Shown: in pieces, positions 18,587 through 28,508 of the stretch
How positions within the stretch are numbered: position 1 is the first letter of the stretch
Layout of the letters: every line of letters starts with the position of its first letter
Assembly (NCBI RefSeq): GCF_000585335.1
Contig: NZ_KK073872.1
Location: 1,913,283-1,977,282, forward strand
Reading direction: 5' to 3'
Source of the DNA: Cloacibacillus evryensis DSM 19522
Lineage (GTDB): Bacteria > Synergistota > Synergistia > Synergistales > Synergistaceae
Length of the DNA stretch: 64,000 nt
Made by a program: the position numbers and the translations under genes
The notes under the pieces: generated by a model
Database searches by the model: none
What the model saw: only the letters and a program-made list of their open reading frames with translations
Told to the model about the DNA's origin: nothing

Positions 18587-20085
18587 GCGGTGGCCTCCCC
18601 TTCGCGGTAGCTTACCGCCTCGGCGACATGCTTTACCTCTATCTGCGCCGCGCCCTCAAGGTCGGCGATCGTCCGCGCCACGCGCAGCACGCGCGAAAGG
18701 CCGCGGCCGGAGAGTTTGACACCCTTGAGCGCCTCTAAAATGAACGAGCGCACCTCCGGCCTCATAGAGGCGTTGCGGCGCAGGAATTTTTCCGGTATCT
18801 CGGAGTTGCATTGAAAACCAAAGCGCGACCAGCGTTCCGCCTGTATCTTACGCGCCGCGGAGACGCGCGCGCGCACCCTCTCGCTGCGTTCCCCGCAGTC
18901 TCCGCCGAGTGAAACGAGTTCTTCGGGGGTGAGGCGCGGGACCGCCACATGCAGGTCGATCCTGTCCAGGATCGGACCGGACAGCTTTCGCCGGTAGCGC
19001 TCAAGAGAGGCGGGGGTGCAGACGCACTGCTTCTCTCCGTCTCCCGCGAATCCGCAGGGGCATGGATTGCAGGCCGCGACGACGAGGACCTTTGCCGGAT
19101 AGACGACGCTGCCGGCCGCGCGGCTCACCGTGATCGAGCCGTCCTCAAGCGGCTGCCGCAGCGCCTCGATCACGTCGCGCTGAAATTCGGGAAATTCATC
19201 AAGAAAAAGCACGCCGCGCGAGGCAAGGCTTATCTCGCCGGGGCGTAGCGCGGAGCCGCCGCCGCAGATCGAGACGGCGCTCGCGGTGTGGTGCACGGAA
19301 CGAAAGGGGCGCTCGCGGCTGAGCTCGAAGCCGAGCCCGGCCGTGCTGCGCAGGAGGACGACCTCCATCATCTCCGCGTCGGTAAGCGGCGGCAATATGC
19401 CCTTCAGGGCGCGGGCCAGCAGCGTCTTTCCCGAACCGGGGGAGCCGACGAACAGTACGTTGTGATGGCCGGCCGCCGCTATCTCCAGAGCGCGTTTAGC
19501 GGCGGCCTGCCCCTTGATGTCGGCAAAATCGGGATCGGCGGGGGCCGGGACATCCTCTATTTTACGGGCGGCTATCGGTTCAAGCCGCCTCTCGCCGCGC
19601 AGATGCGCGAAAAGCTCGCGCAGATCCTCCACGGCGTAGGCGCGCGCGCCCTCGACGAGGGAGACCTCGGCGGCGTTATCCGCGGGGATAAAAAGCTCGA
19701 TATTATTTTCTTTGGCAAAGAAAGCGGCCGGCACGGCCCCTCTGACACCGCGCAGCCTTCCGTCGAGCGCCAGCTCGCCGATGAAGAGCGACGGGGCGGG
19801 GACGGAAATATATCCGGAGGCGGAGGCCATGGCGACGGCGATCGGCAGATCGAGCAACGCCCCCTCCTTGGGGACGTCGGCGGGAGCGAGATTTATCGAC
19901 ACGCGCCCTCTTATGTTGACGCCGGCGGCGCGAAGCGCGGCGCGCACCCTCTCGCGCGCCTCTTTGACGGCGGTGTCGGCCAGGCCGACCACCGATATCG
20001 AGAAGAGCCCCCCTGTGATCTCGACCTCGACTTCGACAGGGACGCCCTTCACTCCGCGCAGCGTCAGCCCCGAAACGTTGTTCAT
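18571..20085 (-). CDS. comM: YifB/ComM family Mg-chelatase-like AAA ATPase
   Basis: A 504-residue AAA+ protein. In species where it was tested, ComM is a helicase that extends heteroduplex during transformation. The N-terminal Lon-like fold (residues 1-165) precedes the AAA module with Walker A LFVGSPGSGKTLLARALKG, Walker B GVLFLDEFPEFQRDVIEALR, and a cysteine-rich insert AACNPCPCGFAGDGEKQCVC. The C-terminal domain carries the LSGRGLSRVLRVARTIADL motif. It directly precedes dprA, which supports a role in DNA uptake or recombination. Confidence 0.92.
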   Translation of the reverse strand: MNNVSGLTLRGVKGVPVEVEVEITGGLFSISVVGLADTAVKEARERVRAALRAAGVNIRGRVSINLAPADVPKEGALLDLPIAVAMASASGYISVPAPSLFIGELALDGRLRGVRGAVPAAFFAKENNIELFIPADNAAEVSLVEGARAYAVEDLRELFAHLRGERRLEPIAARKIEDVPAPADPDFADIKGQAAAKRALEIAAAGHHNVLFVGSPGSGKTLLARALKGILPPLTDAEMMEVVLLRSTAGLGFELSRERPFRSVHHTASAVSICGGGSALRPGEISLASRGVLFLDEFPEFQRDVIEALRQPLEDGSITVSRAAGSVVYPAKVLVVAACNPCPCGFAGDGEKQCVCTPASLERYRRKLSGPILDRIDLHVAVPRLTPEELVSLGGDCGERSERVRARVSAARKIQAERWSRFGFQCNSEIPEKFLRRNASMRPEVRSFILEALKGVKLSGRGLSRVLRVARTIADLEGAAQIEVKHVAEAVSYREGEATAWMTA

Positions 20086-20537
20086 ATTATCGGCTCCGTT
20101 ATATCGCGCAGGTGTTCTATCAACGGCTCTCGTCCCTCTGCCAGGGTCACGGCGACCAAGTCGACGCGCCAGAAGCCGTCATAATTACGCCCTTCGGTCC
20201 AGGCGCGTCCGGCATATTGGAGGTTGGCGAGCTTCTTTGGTCCGACGCTTTCCGCGGGAGACATCATCCATCCCTCGCTGCGCGTGCGCACCTCGGCGAA
20301 GACCAGTTCGTCCCCGTCCCTGGCGATGATGTCTACCTCGCAGCGCCCGATCTTTACATTTCTGTCCAGTATTTTAAAACCGTGTCCGGTGAGATATTCG
20401 GCCGCGATATCCTCGCCCATGCGCCCCTTGGCGAGATGCGGAGCCCGGGGAGGCTCCGCCGCCGCACGTTTCGCGGCGGGAGCGCCGCCGCACCCGGCTT
20501 CGCTCTTCAGCGCGTATTCAAGAGAACGTTTTGTCAT
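20082..20537 (-). CDS. YraN/UPF0102 family nuclease-like protein
   Basis: A protein of about 151 residues with the UPF0102 core: GRMGEDIAAEYLTGHGFKIL, CEVDIIARDGDELVFAEVRT and VDLVAVTL. This is a restriction-endonuclease-like fold with the D-x-n-E-x-R set, but the cellular role is not defined. The Ala/Pro-rich segment before GRMGED (about residues 15-40) is longer than usual. ATG 20537 is preferred over TTG 20546 on ribosome-site spacing. It overlaps the end of rnhB by 20 bases and the start of yifB by 4 bases. Confidence 0.88.
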   Translation of the reverse strand: MTKRSLEYALKSEAGCGGAPAAKRAAAEPPRAPHLAKGRMGEDIAAEYLTGHGFKILDRNVKIGRCEVDIIARDGDELVFAEVRTRSEGWMMSPAESVGPKKLANLQYAGRAWTEGRNYDGFWRVDLVAVTLAEGREPLIEHLRDITEPII

Positions 20538-21114
20538 CGTCGGCAAGCACCCCTCTGAAAGAGAGTCTGTGTATCGGTGACGGCCCGTATTCCGCGATCA
20601 GGCTCTTGTGCAGCGCGCTGGGATAACCCTTGTGGCTGGCGAAGGAGTACCTGGGATATATGCGGTCCATGGCCTCCATCACGCGGTCGCGCAGCACCTT
20701 CGCGATCACCGAGGCGGCGGCGATCGCGGGGACGCGGTCGTCTCCCTTGATCACCGGCTTCTGCGGCACCGATAGGCCGGGTATCGCCATGCTGCCGTCA
20801 ACAAGCACGAGCGACGGCGAGACCGACAGCCTTTCAACGGAACGCCTCATGCACCAGAGCGAGGCCTGAAGGATATTTATCCTGTCGATGCGCCTGGCAC
20901 AGGCGGCCTGCGCCCGCCAGACCACGCCGGTGCGGCATATCTTTTCAAAAAGCGCCTCCCGGCGCTTAGGCGTCAGCTTTTTTGAATCGCGGAGCCCCGC
21001 GGCGAGCAGCAGTTCCCGCTGTTCCGGCGTCAGCACCGCAGCGGCGGCGACCACCGGTCCCGCAAGAGGACCGCGCCCCGCCTCGTCTGTCCCCGCAATG
21101 ATAAATGCGGCCAC
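20518..21114 (-). CDS. rnhB: Ribonuclease HII
   Basis: RNase HII cuts RNA in RNA-DNA hybrids and single ribonucleotides in DNA. The protein shows the catalytic motifs IIAGTDEAGRGPLAGPVVAA, LRDSKKLTPKRRE, VLVDGSMAIPG and AIAAASVIAKVLRDRVM, with the acidic residues in place. GTG 21114 directly after the rbgA stop (two bases apart) is chosen, with GGGAGAG upstream; a further in-frame GTG (21132) would overlap rbgA. The rbgA-rnhB neighbourhood is common in Bacillota. Confidence 0.93.
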   Translation of the reverse strand: MAAFIIAGTDEAGRGPLAGPVVAAAAVLTPEQRELLLAAGLRDSKKLTPKRREALFEKICRTGVVWRAQAACARRIDRINILQASLWCMRRSVERLSVSPSLVLVDGSMAIPGLSVPQKPVIKGDDRVPAIAAASVIAKVLRDRVMEAMDRIYPRYSFASHKGYPSALHKSLIAEYGPSPIHRLSFRGVLADDDKTFS

Positions 21115-21116
21115 GC

Positions 21117-21950
21117 CTACAGGCTCTCCCACAGCGGCGGGTCTTGAGGCTTTTCGAGACTCATCCGCCCGAGTTTGCCGGTCGCGAACGAATCGATAAA
21201 GACGCGTCCCGCGGCCTCCATGTCAACGGTCCCGCCCGCCTTAAGCTTTCCAAGGCGGCGGCCTATATTTTCCAGAATATCGTTCGGAGGGCCCTCCGGC
21301 TTTATGCCCCACGCGGCCTCAACACCGCGCCAGAGCCCCTTGTCTATCATAAATTTTATACAGTCTTTAGCGTGTTCTTCCAGGTTTCCGATAACCTGAC
21401 CGCGCGAAGAACCTATCCATGAGATCAGCCGGTGCGCGCGCGCGTCGCTGTGCGGGTCAAGTATCCCGGGCGAGTCCACAAGCAGGAAGCCCTGTCCCTT
21501 GAACCAGGAGACGCCCTTCGTGATGCCGGGGATGCCGCCCACAGGGGCCGCCTTGCGCCCCACAAGCTGATTGATCAGCATCGACTTGCCGACGTTCGGC
21601 GTGCCGACGACCGCCATCCGCAGATCGCGAAAGGCGGGCTTTTTGTCGGTGAGATTTTTTATTATGCGGCTCATACCGCCCTTACGCAGATCGAGGGGCC
21701 AAGCGGTCAGCCCCTCTCTCCTCAAATGCTCCACCCATAGCTTCGTTATCCTGTCGTCGGCCAGGTCGGCCTTCGAGAGCACGACCATCGTCTCTATCTT
21801 CGGCGCAAAGAGCGAAAGCATCGGCGAGGAGGTGAGGCGCGGCGCGCGGGCGTCGCGTACCTCTATCAGCAGGTCGATGTCGGCGGCAAGCGCTTCCAGC
21901 TGACGCCTGCCCTTCGCCATATGCCCCGGATACCAGACGGTGCGCGGCAT
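21117..21950 (-). CDS. rbgA: Ribosome biogenesis GTPase RbgA (YlqF)
   Basis: RbgA matures the large ribosomal subunit. It is a circularly permuted GTPase: the G4 motif (VVLSKADLADD, about residue 58) comes before G1 (VVGTPNVGKSMLINQL, about residue 115) and G3 (LLVDSPGILDP), as expected. The C-terminal RNA-binding region is complete (277 residues in total). Its ATG follows the lepB stop codon immediately, so the genes are translationally linked. Confidence 0.94.
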   Translation of the reverse strand: MPRTVWYPGHMAKGRRQLEALAADIDLLIEVRDARAPRLTSSPMLSLFAPKIETMVVLSKADLADDRITKLWVEHLRREGLTAWPLDLRKGGMSRIIKNLTDKKPAFRDLRMAVVGTPNVGKSMLINQLVGRKAAPVGGIPGITKGVSWFKGQGFLLVDSPGILDPHSDARAHRLISWIGSSRGQVIGNLEEHAKDCIKFMIDKGLWRGVEAAWGIKPEGPPNDILENIGRRLGKLKAGGTVDMEAAGRVFIDSFATGKLGRMSLEKPQDPPLWESL

Positions 21951-22466
21951 CTAGTCGAGCAGCCCTATCCGGTTCAACGGCCAGTAACGGAAGACGGCCG
22001 GGCCGCGCACGAAGTTCGCGGGGACAAAGCCCCAAAAGCGCCCGTCCTGCGAGTTGGGGCGGTTGTCGCCGAGGCAAAAATAGCTGTCCGGCGGCACGGT
22101 GACGGGAGCCATGTTGTAAGTGTCGGTATTTTTTACATAGGGCTCGAAGAGTTCATTGTCATTCACATAGACGGTACCGTTCCTCATCTCCACCTTGTCG
22201 CCCGGCAGTCCGATGATACGCTTCACAAAATCGCGCCGCGGGTCCACAGGATACTTGAAGACGACGATGTCGCCGCGCTTTGGCTCGACCTTCGGCAGAT
22301 GATACCAGAACTTCAGCACCAGCACCCTGTCTCCGATCTCCAGCGTCGGTATCATCGAACCGCTCGGAATCCAAAAGGCCTGGACAACGAAGGTCCGCAG
22401 GATCAGAGCGAGCACCACCGCCCATAAAACAGTCTCTATAGTTTCACGCCACCAGGGTTTGGCCAT
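21951..22466 (-). CDS. lepB: Signal peptidase I
   Basis: Removes signal peptides from exported proteins at the outer face of the inner membrane. The 171 residues have one N-terminal transmembrane helix (residues 10-30) followed by the catalytic Ser in WIPSGSMIPTL (Ser37), the catalytic Lys in RRDFVKRIIGLPGD, and the conserved CLGDNRPNSQDGRFWG box. Length fits the compact Gram-positive-type enzymes. It is the first gene of the long lepB-rbgA-rnhB-yraN-yifB-dprA-topA-trmFO series. Confidence 0.95.
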   Translation of the reverse strand: MAKPWWRETIETVLWAVVLALILRTFVVQAFWIPSGSMIPTLEIGDRVLVLKFWYHLPKVEPKRGDIVVFKYPVDPRRDFVKRIIGLPGDKVEMRNGTVYVNDNELFEPYVKNTDTYNMAPVTVPPDSYFCLGDNRPNSQDGRFWGFVPANFVRGPAVFRYWPLNRIGLLD

Positions 22467-22522
22467 TACATGTTTACCTCCAAAGTATATTACAGATTGC
22501 CTTTTCGTATTGCATTACAAAT

Positions 22523-23359
22523 TCAGCGCAGCGCCTCGGGGAGGATCGTTATCTCCGCGATCATCAACGCGCCGCCCTCAAGCCGCGGGGATATCAGGTC
22601 GCTTCCGGAGAACTCCAGGCTTACGCGGTTCACGCCGCCTGGATTTATCACTTCGACACGCTCTCCCGTGATACCCAGCAGCAGCCCCGCGATCGCGCTG
22701 GCCGTCGAACCGGTGCCGCAGGAAAGCGTCATGTCCTCCACGCCCCGTTCGTAGGTAATCACGTCGAGCACGCCGGTGCGCTCAAGGCTCGGGAGCACGA
22801 AATTGACGTTCGTCCCCTCAGGGAAGAGGTCGAGCCTGTTGCGTATCGCGCGCCCGATAGGGGCATAGTCCGCAAAGGAGCGGCTGCGTTCCCTCTCGAA
22901 GATCACCGCGTGGGGCACGCCGACGGTAATAAAAGTATAGTTGAATTCAAAACCGTCGACTTCGGCATGGGCGTCTACGACGGCCTCCGCCACCGATACC
23001 GGCGCGAGGTCGAGCGTCACGCGGTCGCCGCGCGCCGCCGCGCGGACGCTGCCGCCCAGCGTCTCGAAGGTCATATCATTTGACTTCACGATCCCCTTTT
23101 CAAAGGCGAAGCGCGCGATACAGCGCGCGCCGTTTCCGCACATCTCTCCCTCCGAGCCGTCGCGGTTGAAGAGGCGCATCTTAAAATCGGCGCTCTCCGA
23201 CGGTTCGGCGGCAAGGATGCCGTCCGCGCCGATCGCCTCGCGGCGGCGGCAGGCCAGGCGCGCGGCATCGGCAAGCGCCGCCGCGCCAAGCGCAAGCGAC
23301 ATGTTATCTATGACAAGAAAATCATTTCCGTTCCCATTCATCTTAGAACAATTTATCAT
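22523..23359 (-). CDS. dapF: Diaminopimelate epimerase
   Basis: Converts LL- to meso-diaminopimelate for lysine and peptidoglycan. The 278-residue protein has both catalytic cysteines in GEMCGNGARCIARF and TLSCGTGSTASAIAG, and the N-terminal KMNGNGNDFLVID block. ATG 23359 is chosen because the family starts there; the 40-residue in-frame extension is unlike any relative. It precedes lepB by about 56 bases, so it may share the transcript. No other lysine genes are in the window. Confidence 0.94.
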   Translation of the reverse strand: MINCSKMNGNGNDFLVIDNMSLALGAAALADAARLACRRREAIGADGILAAEPSESADFKMRLFNRDGSEGEMCGNGARCIARFAFEKGIVKSNDMTFETLGGSVRAAARGDRVTLDLAPVSVAEAVVDAHAEVDGFEFNYTFITVGVPHAVIFERERSRSFADYAPIGRAIRNRLDLFPEGTNVNFVLPSLERTGVLDVITYERGVEDMTLSCGTGSTASAIAGLLLGITGERVEVINPGGVNRVSLEFSGSDLISPRLEGGALMIAEITILPEALR

Positions 23360-23520
23360 CGCCGGTCTGCCCTTCTTATAGGGATACTCATACATGCGGT
23401 ATTTTATCACATAAAGGCAGGGAGGGCGAAAAAAAGAGAAAAGAGCCGGCAGAGGCATCAAACCGTTTAACGAAATCATTGGACGGCCCGCGGCGAGCCG
23501 ATATTGGACACGGAGGAGAT

Positions 23521-23566
23521 GCGAAATGGGCTGCGGCGCCCGGCGGCGTTCCGCAGCCCACTTCGC
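23521..23566 (-). terminator. Hairpin just after trpA, probable trp operon terminator
   Basis: GCGAAGTGGGCTGCGG pairs with CCGCAGCCCATTTCGC on the minus strand (one G-U pair that would be a mismatch on the other strand), directly after the trpA stop. There is no long T run, so it may only partly terminate or protect the 3' end. Bases 23360-23520 hold no gene. Confidence 0.6.
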
Positions 23567-23567
23567 C

Positions 23568-24350
23568 TTACCGTCCGCCCTCTCTTACGGCGGCCTTCAT
23601 CTCCCTGACGTACTCCGCCACATAGGGCGCGGCCTCCTCGCCGTATTGCGCGCAGAGCTTGACGACGGCGCTGCCGACGATCACCCCGTCGGCGGCGGAG
23701 GCCATCCGCCGCGCCTGTTCCGGCGTCGAGATGCCGAAGCCTACGGCGCAGGGGATTTCCCTCTCTTTTTTCACGAGCCGCACCATCGCGCCGACGTCGG
23801 TCGTTATCTCGCTCCTGACGCCCGTCACGCCAAGCGACGATACGCAGTAGACGAACCCCTCCGCGGCGCGCGCGATCAGCGAGATGCGGTCGTTGGAGGT
23901 CGGCGCGATCAGCGAGACGAGCTCCAGCCCCGCGGCGCGGCAGGGCGCGGCAAATTCCTCTTTCTCTTCAAAAGGAACATCGGGCAGTATCAGTCCGTCT
24001 ATTTCAAGATCAGAGGCAATTTTTACAAAGCTTTCTGTCCCATAAGAATAGACCACGTTGGCATAGGTCATAAATACCATCGGCGTATCGATCCTCTCGC
24101 GGAGACGGCGGACCATCGCGAAAATTTTATCGGCGGTGACGCCGCCCGCGAGAGCGCGCACGTTGGCCGCCTGGATCACCGGCCCCTCCGCCGTCGGGTC
24201 GGAGAAGGGAATGCCGAGCTCGATAATATCCGCCCCGGCCTCCGCCGTCGCGCGGACGAGCCGCTCAGTGGCCGCAAGGCTCGGGTCGCCGCAGGTGATG
24301 AACGGGATGAAGGCCTTGCCGGCCTTGAATGCGTCGCGCAGCCTACTCAT
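23568..24350 (-). CDS. trpA: Tryptophan synthase alpha subunit
   Basis: Cleaves indole-3-glycerol phosphate to indole and passes it to TrpB. The 260-residue TIM barrel shows the catalytic Glu and Asp in [20 protein letters not shown] and the phosphate-binding region [16 protein letters not shown]. It is the last gene of the trp operon, and its ATG overlaps the end of trpB by 8 bases. Confidence 0.96.
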   Translation of the reverse strand: MSRLRDAFKAGKAFIPFITCGDPSLAATERLVRATAEAGADIIELGIPFSDPTAEGPVIQAANVRALAGGVTADKIFAMVRRLRERIDTPMVFMTYANVVYSYGTESFVKIASDLEIDGLILPDVPFEEKEEFAAPCRAAGLELVSLIAPTSNDRISLIARAAEGFVYCVSSLGVTGVRSEITTDVGAMVRLVKKEREIPCAVGFGISTPEQARRMASAADGVIVGSAVVKLCAQYGEEAAPYVAEYVREMKAAVREGGR

Positions 24351-25527
24351 GGATATCCTCCCCCCGGTAACGGGCGATCGCCGCGCAGTCCTTGTCGCCG
24401 CGGCCCGACAGGTTGATGACGATTATCTGCTCTTTGCCCATCAGCGGCGCGATCTTCCGCGCGTGGGCGACGGCGTGCGCGCTCTCGATGGCGGGGATGA
24501 TCCCCTCCGTGCGCGAGAGGTATTCAAAGGCCTCTACCGCCTCCGCGTCGGTGACGGCCACGTATTCGGCGCGCCCAGTGTCATGCAGGTGCGCGTGTTC
24601 CGGCCCGATCCCGGGATAATCCAGCCCAGCCGAGATGGAATAAACGGGAGCGATCTGCCCGTATTCGTCCTGGCAGAAGTATGATTTCATGCCGTGGAAG
24701 ATGCCGGGCCTGCCGGTGGCGATGGTCGCCGCCGTCTCCGGCGTATCCGCGCCGCGCCCCGCCGCCTCGCAGCCGATGAGCCGCACGCCGGCGTCGGGGA
24801 TAAAATGATAGAAGGCCCCGATCGCGTTGGAACCGCCTCCGACGCAGGCCAGCACCGCGTCCGGCAGTTTGCCCTCCGCCGCGAGCAGCTGCTCCCTGAT
24901 CTCCTTTGAGATCACCGCCTGGAAGTCGCGCACGATCGTCGGGAATGGATGCGGCCCCATGCATGAGCCCAACACATAATGGGTGTCGCTGATACGGCTC
25001 GTCCATTCGCGCATCGTTTCGCTGACGGCGTCCTTGAGGGTGCCGGTTCCGCTCTCCACGGCATGCACCTTCGCCCCCAGCAGCCGCATACGGTAGACGT
25101 TGAGCGCCTGCCGCTCTGTATCCTCGCGCCCCATGAAGACCTCGCACTCTAGCCCCATCAGCGCCGCGGCGGTGGCCGTAGCCACGCCGTGCTGCCCCGC
25201 GCCCGTTTCGGCGATGACGCGCCTCTTTCCCATGCGCACGGCCAGCAGCACCTGCCCCAGCACGTTGTTTATCTTGTGCGCGCCGGTGTGGTTTAGATCC
25301 TCGCGTTTCAGATATATCTTCGCGCCGCCGAGGTCGGCGGTCATGCGCCGCGCGAAGTACAGCCGCGAGGGACGCCCCGCGTAATCGTTGAGCAGCGCCG
25401 TCAGTTCCCGGTTGAAATCGGCGTCGTCCTTGTAATGGCTGTATGCCTCTTCAAGCTCAATAACGGCGTTCATCAGCGTTTCTGGTATGTATTGTCCGCC
25501 GTGGACGCCAAACCGTCCTTTGCTCAT
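24343..25527 (-). CDS. trpB: Tryptophan synthase beta subunit
   Basis: The PLP enzyme that joins indole and serine. The 394 residues include the PLP-lysine in [18 protein letters not shown], the substrate-binding [20 protein letters not shown] and the phosphate loop [15 protein letters not shown]. It is a TrpB1-type enzyme partnering the adjacent TrpA. Its start codon shares one base with the trpF stop codon. Confidence 0.97.
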   Translation of the reverse strand: MSKGRFGVHGGQYIPETLMNAVIELEEAYSHYKDDADFNRELTALLNDYAGRPSRLYFARRMTADLGGAKIYLKREDLNHTGAHKINNVLGQVLLAVRMGKRRVIAETGAGQHGVATATAAALMGLECEVFMGREDTERQALNVYRMRLLGAKVHAVESGTGTLKDAVSETMREWTSRISDTHYVLGSCMGPHPFPTIVRDFQAVISKEIREQLLAAEGKLPDAVLACVGGGSNAIGAFYHFIPDAGVRLIGCEAAGRGADTPETAATIATGRPGIFHGMKSYFCQDEYGQIAPVYSISAGLDYPGIGPEHAHLHDTGRAEYVAVTDAEAVEAFEYLSRTEGIIPAIESAHAVAHARKIAPLMGKEQIIVINLSGRGDKDCAAIARYRGEDIHE

Positions 25528-26132
25528 TATGAATACCTCCTGACGGCGGCCACCGCCGCCTCTATCTTTGCGGGGTCTTTGACGCCGCCCGTCTCCACGC
25601 CGCTGCTCATATCCACCGCGAAGGGCCGCAGCTCCGCCAGCGCAGCGGGCAGATTGTCCGCTCCCAGTCCTCCGGCGAGAAAGTACGGCCTTTTAAAACC
25701 CTTTATCAGCCGCCAGTCGAACGTCCGGCCGGTGCCGCCGCCGCTGTCGAGCAGAACGTAATCCGCCGGGCTCGCCGCGGCGCGCTCCATATCGGAGGGC
25801 GAGGCGACGCTGAAGGCCTGGATCAATATCCCGCCTGTGCACCGCCGCAGAGCGCCGATATAATCCTCATCCTCGCTCCCGTGCAGCTGGGCGGCAAAAA
25901 TTATCCCGTCGTTCAGCATGGAGGCTACGACCTCGGCCCTTTCGTTGACAAAGACGCCGACCGGCATGATATCGGGCGAAAGCAGCGCCGAAAGCGCCCG
26001 CGCCTCTTCCGGTGTCACGCTGCGGCGGCTCTTGGGCACGTTGACGACGAAGCCGGCGTAATCCGGCCCGCAGCGATTGACAAAGCCGATATCGCAGCGG
26101 CGCGAAAGGCCGCATATTTTTATCTTCGTCAT
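25527..26132 (-). CDS. trpF: Phosphoribosylanthranilate isomerase
   Basis: Catalyses the Amadori rearrangement in tryptophan synthesis. The 201-residue barrel starts [15 protein letters not shown] with the catalytic Cys in the first strand, and shows [17 protein letters not shown] with the catalytic Asp, and [13 protein letters not shown]. It overlaps trpC by 4 bases (ATGA), implying coupled translation. Confidence 0.95.
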   Translation of the reverse strand: MTKIKICGLSRRCDIGFVNRCGPDYAGFVVNVPKSRRSVTPEEARALSALLSPDIMPVGVFVNERAEVVASMLNDGIIFAAQLHGSEDEDYIGALRRCTGGILIQAFSVASPSDMERAAASPADYVLLDSGGGTGRTFDWRLIKGFKRPYFLAGGLGADNLPAALAELRPFAVDMSSGVETGGVKDPAKIEAAVAAVRRYS

Positions 26133-26920
26133 CTTGCGCCGTCCCGCAATTCGTCAAGCATCGCGCGCCTGTCCGCCGCGCGCATCAGCTTTTCACCGAT
26201 AAGCACGGCGTCTACGCCGTATCGCCGCAGTTTTTGAATATCTTCCGCGCCGTTCACGCCGCTCTCGGAGACGAAGACGACCTCAGAGGGCACCAAAGGG
26301 CGCAGGCGGCGGCTCACCTCCATGTCGACCTGAAAGGTCCTGAGATCGCGGTTATTGACGCCCACGACCCTCGCTCCCGCCTTAAGCGCCCGCTCGACCT
26401 CCTCCTCGTCGTGCGCCTCGACCAGGGAAGAGAGGCCGAGCTCGTCGGCCAGCTGCCTGTAAGAGAGCAGCCGCGCGTCGTCAAGGATGGAGACTATCAG
26501 CAGCACCGCCGAAGCGCCGAGCGCCCGCGCGGCGTAGACCATGTACTCGTCCACGGTAAAATCCTTGCGCAGGACCGGGATCGAGAGCGCCGCGGATATC
26601 TCGCGCAGGCAACGGTCCTCCCCTTTGAACCAATAGGGCTCGGTGAGGCAGGAGACCGCCGCCGCGCCCGCCGCCTGGTAATCGCGGGCTATATCCAGGT
26701 AAGGAAAATCCCGCGCGATGAGCCCCTTTGAGGGTGAGGCCCGTTTGACCTCGCAGATGAAGGAGATATCCTCCCCGCGCAGAGCCCTCTCAAAGGCAAA
26801 GGAGGCCGCGCCTTTGGCAGCGGACTCGGCCAGACGCCGCACCTCCGCAAGCGGCAGGCACTTCTTATCCTCGGCCGCCCGCAGCTTCGTCCGCGCGGCG
26901 ATCTCCGCGAGAATATTCAA
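26129..26920 (-). CDS. trpC: Indole-3-glycerol phosphate synthase
   Basis: Closes the indole ring. The 263-residue protein shows [54 protein letters not shown] and [12 protein letters not shown]. The start is the TTG at 26920, which overlaps the trpD stop (TTGA) and follows AGGGAGAG; the 54-residue upstream frame extension is trpD sequence in another frame. A TTG start may keep its expression lower than its neighbours. Confidence 0.94.
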   Translation of the reverse strand: MNILAEIAARTKLRAAEDKKCLPLAEVRRLAESAAKGAASFAFERALRGEDISFICEVKRASPSKGLIARDFPYLDIARDYQAAGAAAVSCLTEPYWFKGEDRCLREISAALSIPVLRKDFTVDEYMVYAARALGASAVLLIVSILDDARLLSYRQLADELGLSSLVEAHDEEEVERALKAGARVVGVNNRDLRTFQVDMEVSRRLRPLVPSEVVFVSESGVNGAEDIQKLRRYGVDAVLIGEKLMRAADRRAMLDELRDGAR

Positions 26921-27927
26921 CGATTGCTCTCCCTGACAAATTCGTCCAGCTTTTTCAGCGCCGCGCCCGAGTCGATAAGGCTCTCGGCCATCCGCACGCC
27001 ATCCTCCATCGACACGGCGCCGCCGCCGATATAGAGAGCCGCTCCCGCGTTCAGACAGACGGCCTGCCGCTTCGCGCCGCATTCTTTGCCGGTAAGGATA
27101 TCCCTCGTTATTACGGCATTCTCCGCCGGCGTGCCGCCGACTAACTCGGATTTGTCGCAGCGGCTGTAGCCGAAACGCTCGGGCGTTATCTCGTAGGACT
27201 GGAACCAGCCCTCCCTTATCTCACATACCGACGTCGGCGCGCTCATCGATATCTCGTCCAGCCTGTCCTGTCCGTAGACGACCATGCCGCGCACGACGCC
27301 GAGCCTGGACATCACCTGCGCAAGCGGCTCCACGAGGGATTCCTCGTAGACGCCCATCAGCTCGCGGTTCGCCCCGGCGGGGTTGGTGAGCGGGCCGAGT
27401 ATGTTGAATACGGTGCGGATGCTGAGCTCTTTGCGGATCGGCGCCACGTACTTCATCGCGAGGTGATAGTTCTGCGCGAAGAGAAAGCAGATATTTATCT
27501 CCTTCAGCAGCCTCGCGCTCTCCTCCGGGGGGAGGGTTATCTTCACGCCGAGCGCCTCGAGCACGTCGGCGGCGCCGCACTTGGAAGAGGCGGCGCGGTT
27601 GCCGTGCTTGGCGACAGGCACGCCGCCGGCGGCGATCACCAGCGCCGAGGTCGTCGAAATATTGAAGGAGTTGGCGTTATCGCCGCCGGTGCCGACGATC
27701 TCCAGCACGTCCATCTCGTGCAGGAGTTTGACACAGTGCCGGCGCATCCCCGCCGCCGACCCGGTGATCTCCTCCGTAGTCTCGCCTTTGAGCGACAGCG
27801 CCGTGAGATAGGCCGCGGTCTGGACCTGGCTCGTCTTTCCGTCCATCACCTCGTTCATCACTTCCTGCGCCTCGGAATAGCTCAGATCCTCTTTTTTTGA
27901 CAGCTTTATGATTGCCTCTTTTATCAT
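26917..27927 (-). CDS. trpD: Anthranilate phosphoribosyltransferase
   Basis: Transfers phosphoribose from PRPP to anthranilate. The 336-residue protein has the PRPP-binding loop [40 protein letters not shown], and [13 protein letters not shown]. It stands 5 bases after trpG and is a separate protein here, not fused to TrpG as in enterobacteria. Confidence 0.96.
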   Translation of the reverse strand: MIKEAIIKLSKKEDLSYSEAQEVMNEVMDGKTSQVQTAAYLTALSLKGETTEEITGSAAGMRRHCVKLLHEMDVLEIVGTGGDNANSFNISTTSALVIAAGGVPVAKHGNRAASSKCGAADVLEALGVKITLPPEESARLLKEINICFLFAQNYHLAMKYVAPIRKELSIRTVFNILGPLTNPAGANRELMGVYEESLVEPLAQVMSRLGVVRGMVVYGQDRLDEISMSAPTSVCEIREGWFQSYEITPERFGYSRCDKSELVGGTPAENAVITRDILTGKECGAKRQAVCLNAGAALYIGGGAVSMEDGVRMAESLIDSGAALKKLDEFVRESNR

Positions 27928-27932
27928 TTTCC

Positions 27933-28508
27933 TTACCTCCTGATCGATTCAAGATAATTTTGCATGATTGCCGGGCCGTCCGGCGTCATCACCGACTCTG
28001 GATGAAACTGTACGCCGCAGATGAGACGGCCGCGGTCCTCCACCGCCATCACCTCGCCGTCGTCCGACCTTGCGGTCACCACAAGCGAGGGCGGCAGGCT
28101 CTCCTCCACGGCCGAGAGCGAGTGATAGCGCGCCGCGGGAAATCCCCCTTCCAGCCCCTTGAAGAGCAGGCTGTTTGGTTCCGCGGAGACATTCGAGACT
28201 TTGCCGTGCATCAGGTTCCCCGCATAAGACACGCGCCCTCCGAGGGCGGAACAGATGACCTGCAGGCCTAAACAGACGCCAAAGATAGGGATATCTCCCG
28301 CGAAACGCCTGACAGCCGCGGGACAGATCCCGGAGGCCTCCGGCCTGCCCGGCCCGGGAGAGAGAAAGATCGCCCGCGGCGAGAGCGCCGCGATATCTTC
28401 AAGCGTCAGCGCGTCGTTGCGCGCCACTGCGACGTCGGGATCGAAAGCGCCGATAAGCTGATAAAGGTTGTAGGAAAAACTGTCGTAATTATCAATGAGA
28501 AGATACAT
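27933..28508 (-). CDS. trpG: Anthranilate synthase component II (glutamine amidotransferase)
   Basis: Supplies ammonia from glutamine to TrpE. The 191-residue class I amidotransferase starts [20 protein letters not shown], with the nucleophile Cys in [16 protein letters not shown] and the His-Glu pair in [18 protein letters not shown] 28508 shares one base with the trpE stop (TAATG) and is preceded by GGAGGG within trpE. It may also serve folate synthesis, as in Bacillus, but no pabB is here. Confidence 0.95.
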   Translation of the reverse strand: MYLLIDNYDSFSYNLYQLIGAFDPDVAVARNDALTLEDIAALSPRAIFLSPGPGRPEASGICPAAVRRFAGDIPIFGVCLGLQVICSALGGRVSYAGNLMHGKVSNVSAEPNSLLFKGLEGGFPAARYHSLSAVEESLPPSLVVTARSDDGEVMAVEDRGRLICGVQFHPESVMTPDGPAIMQNYLESIRR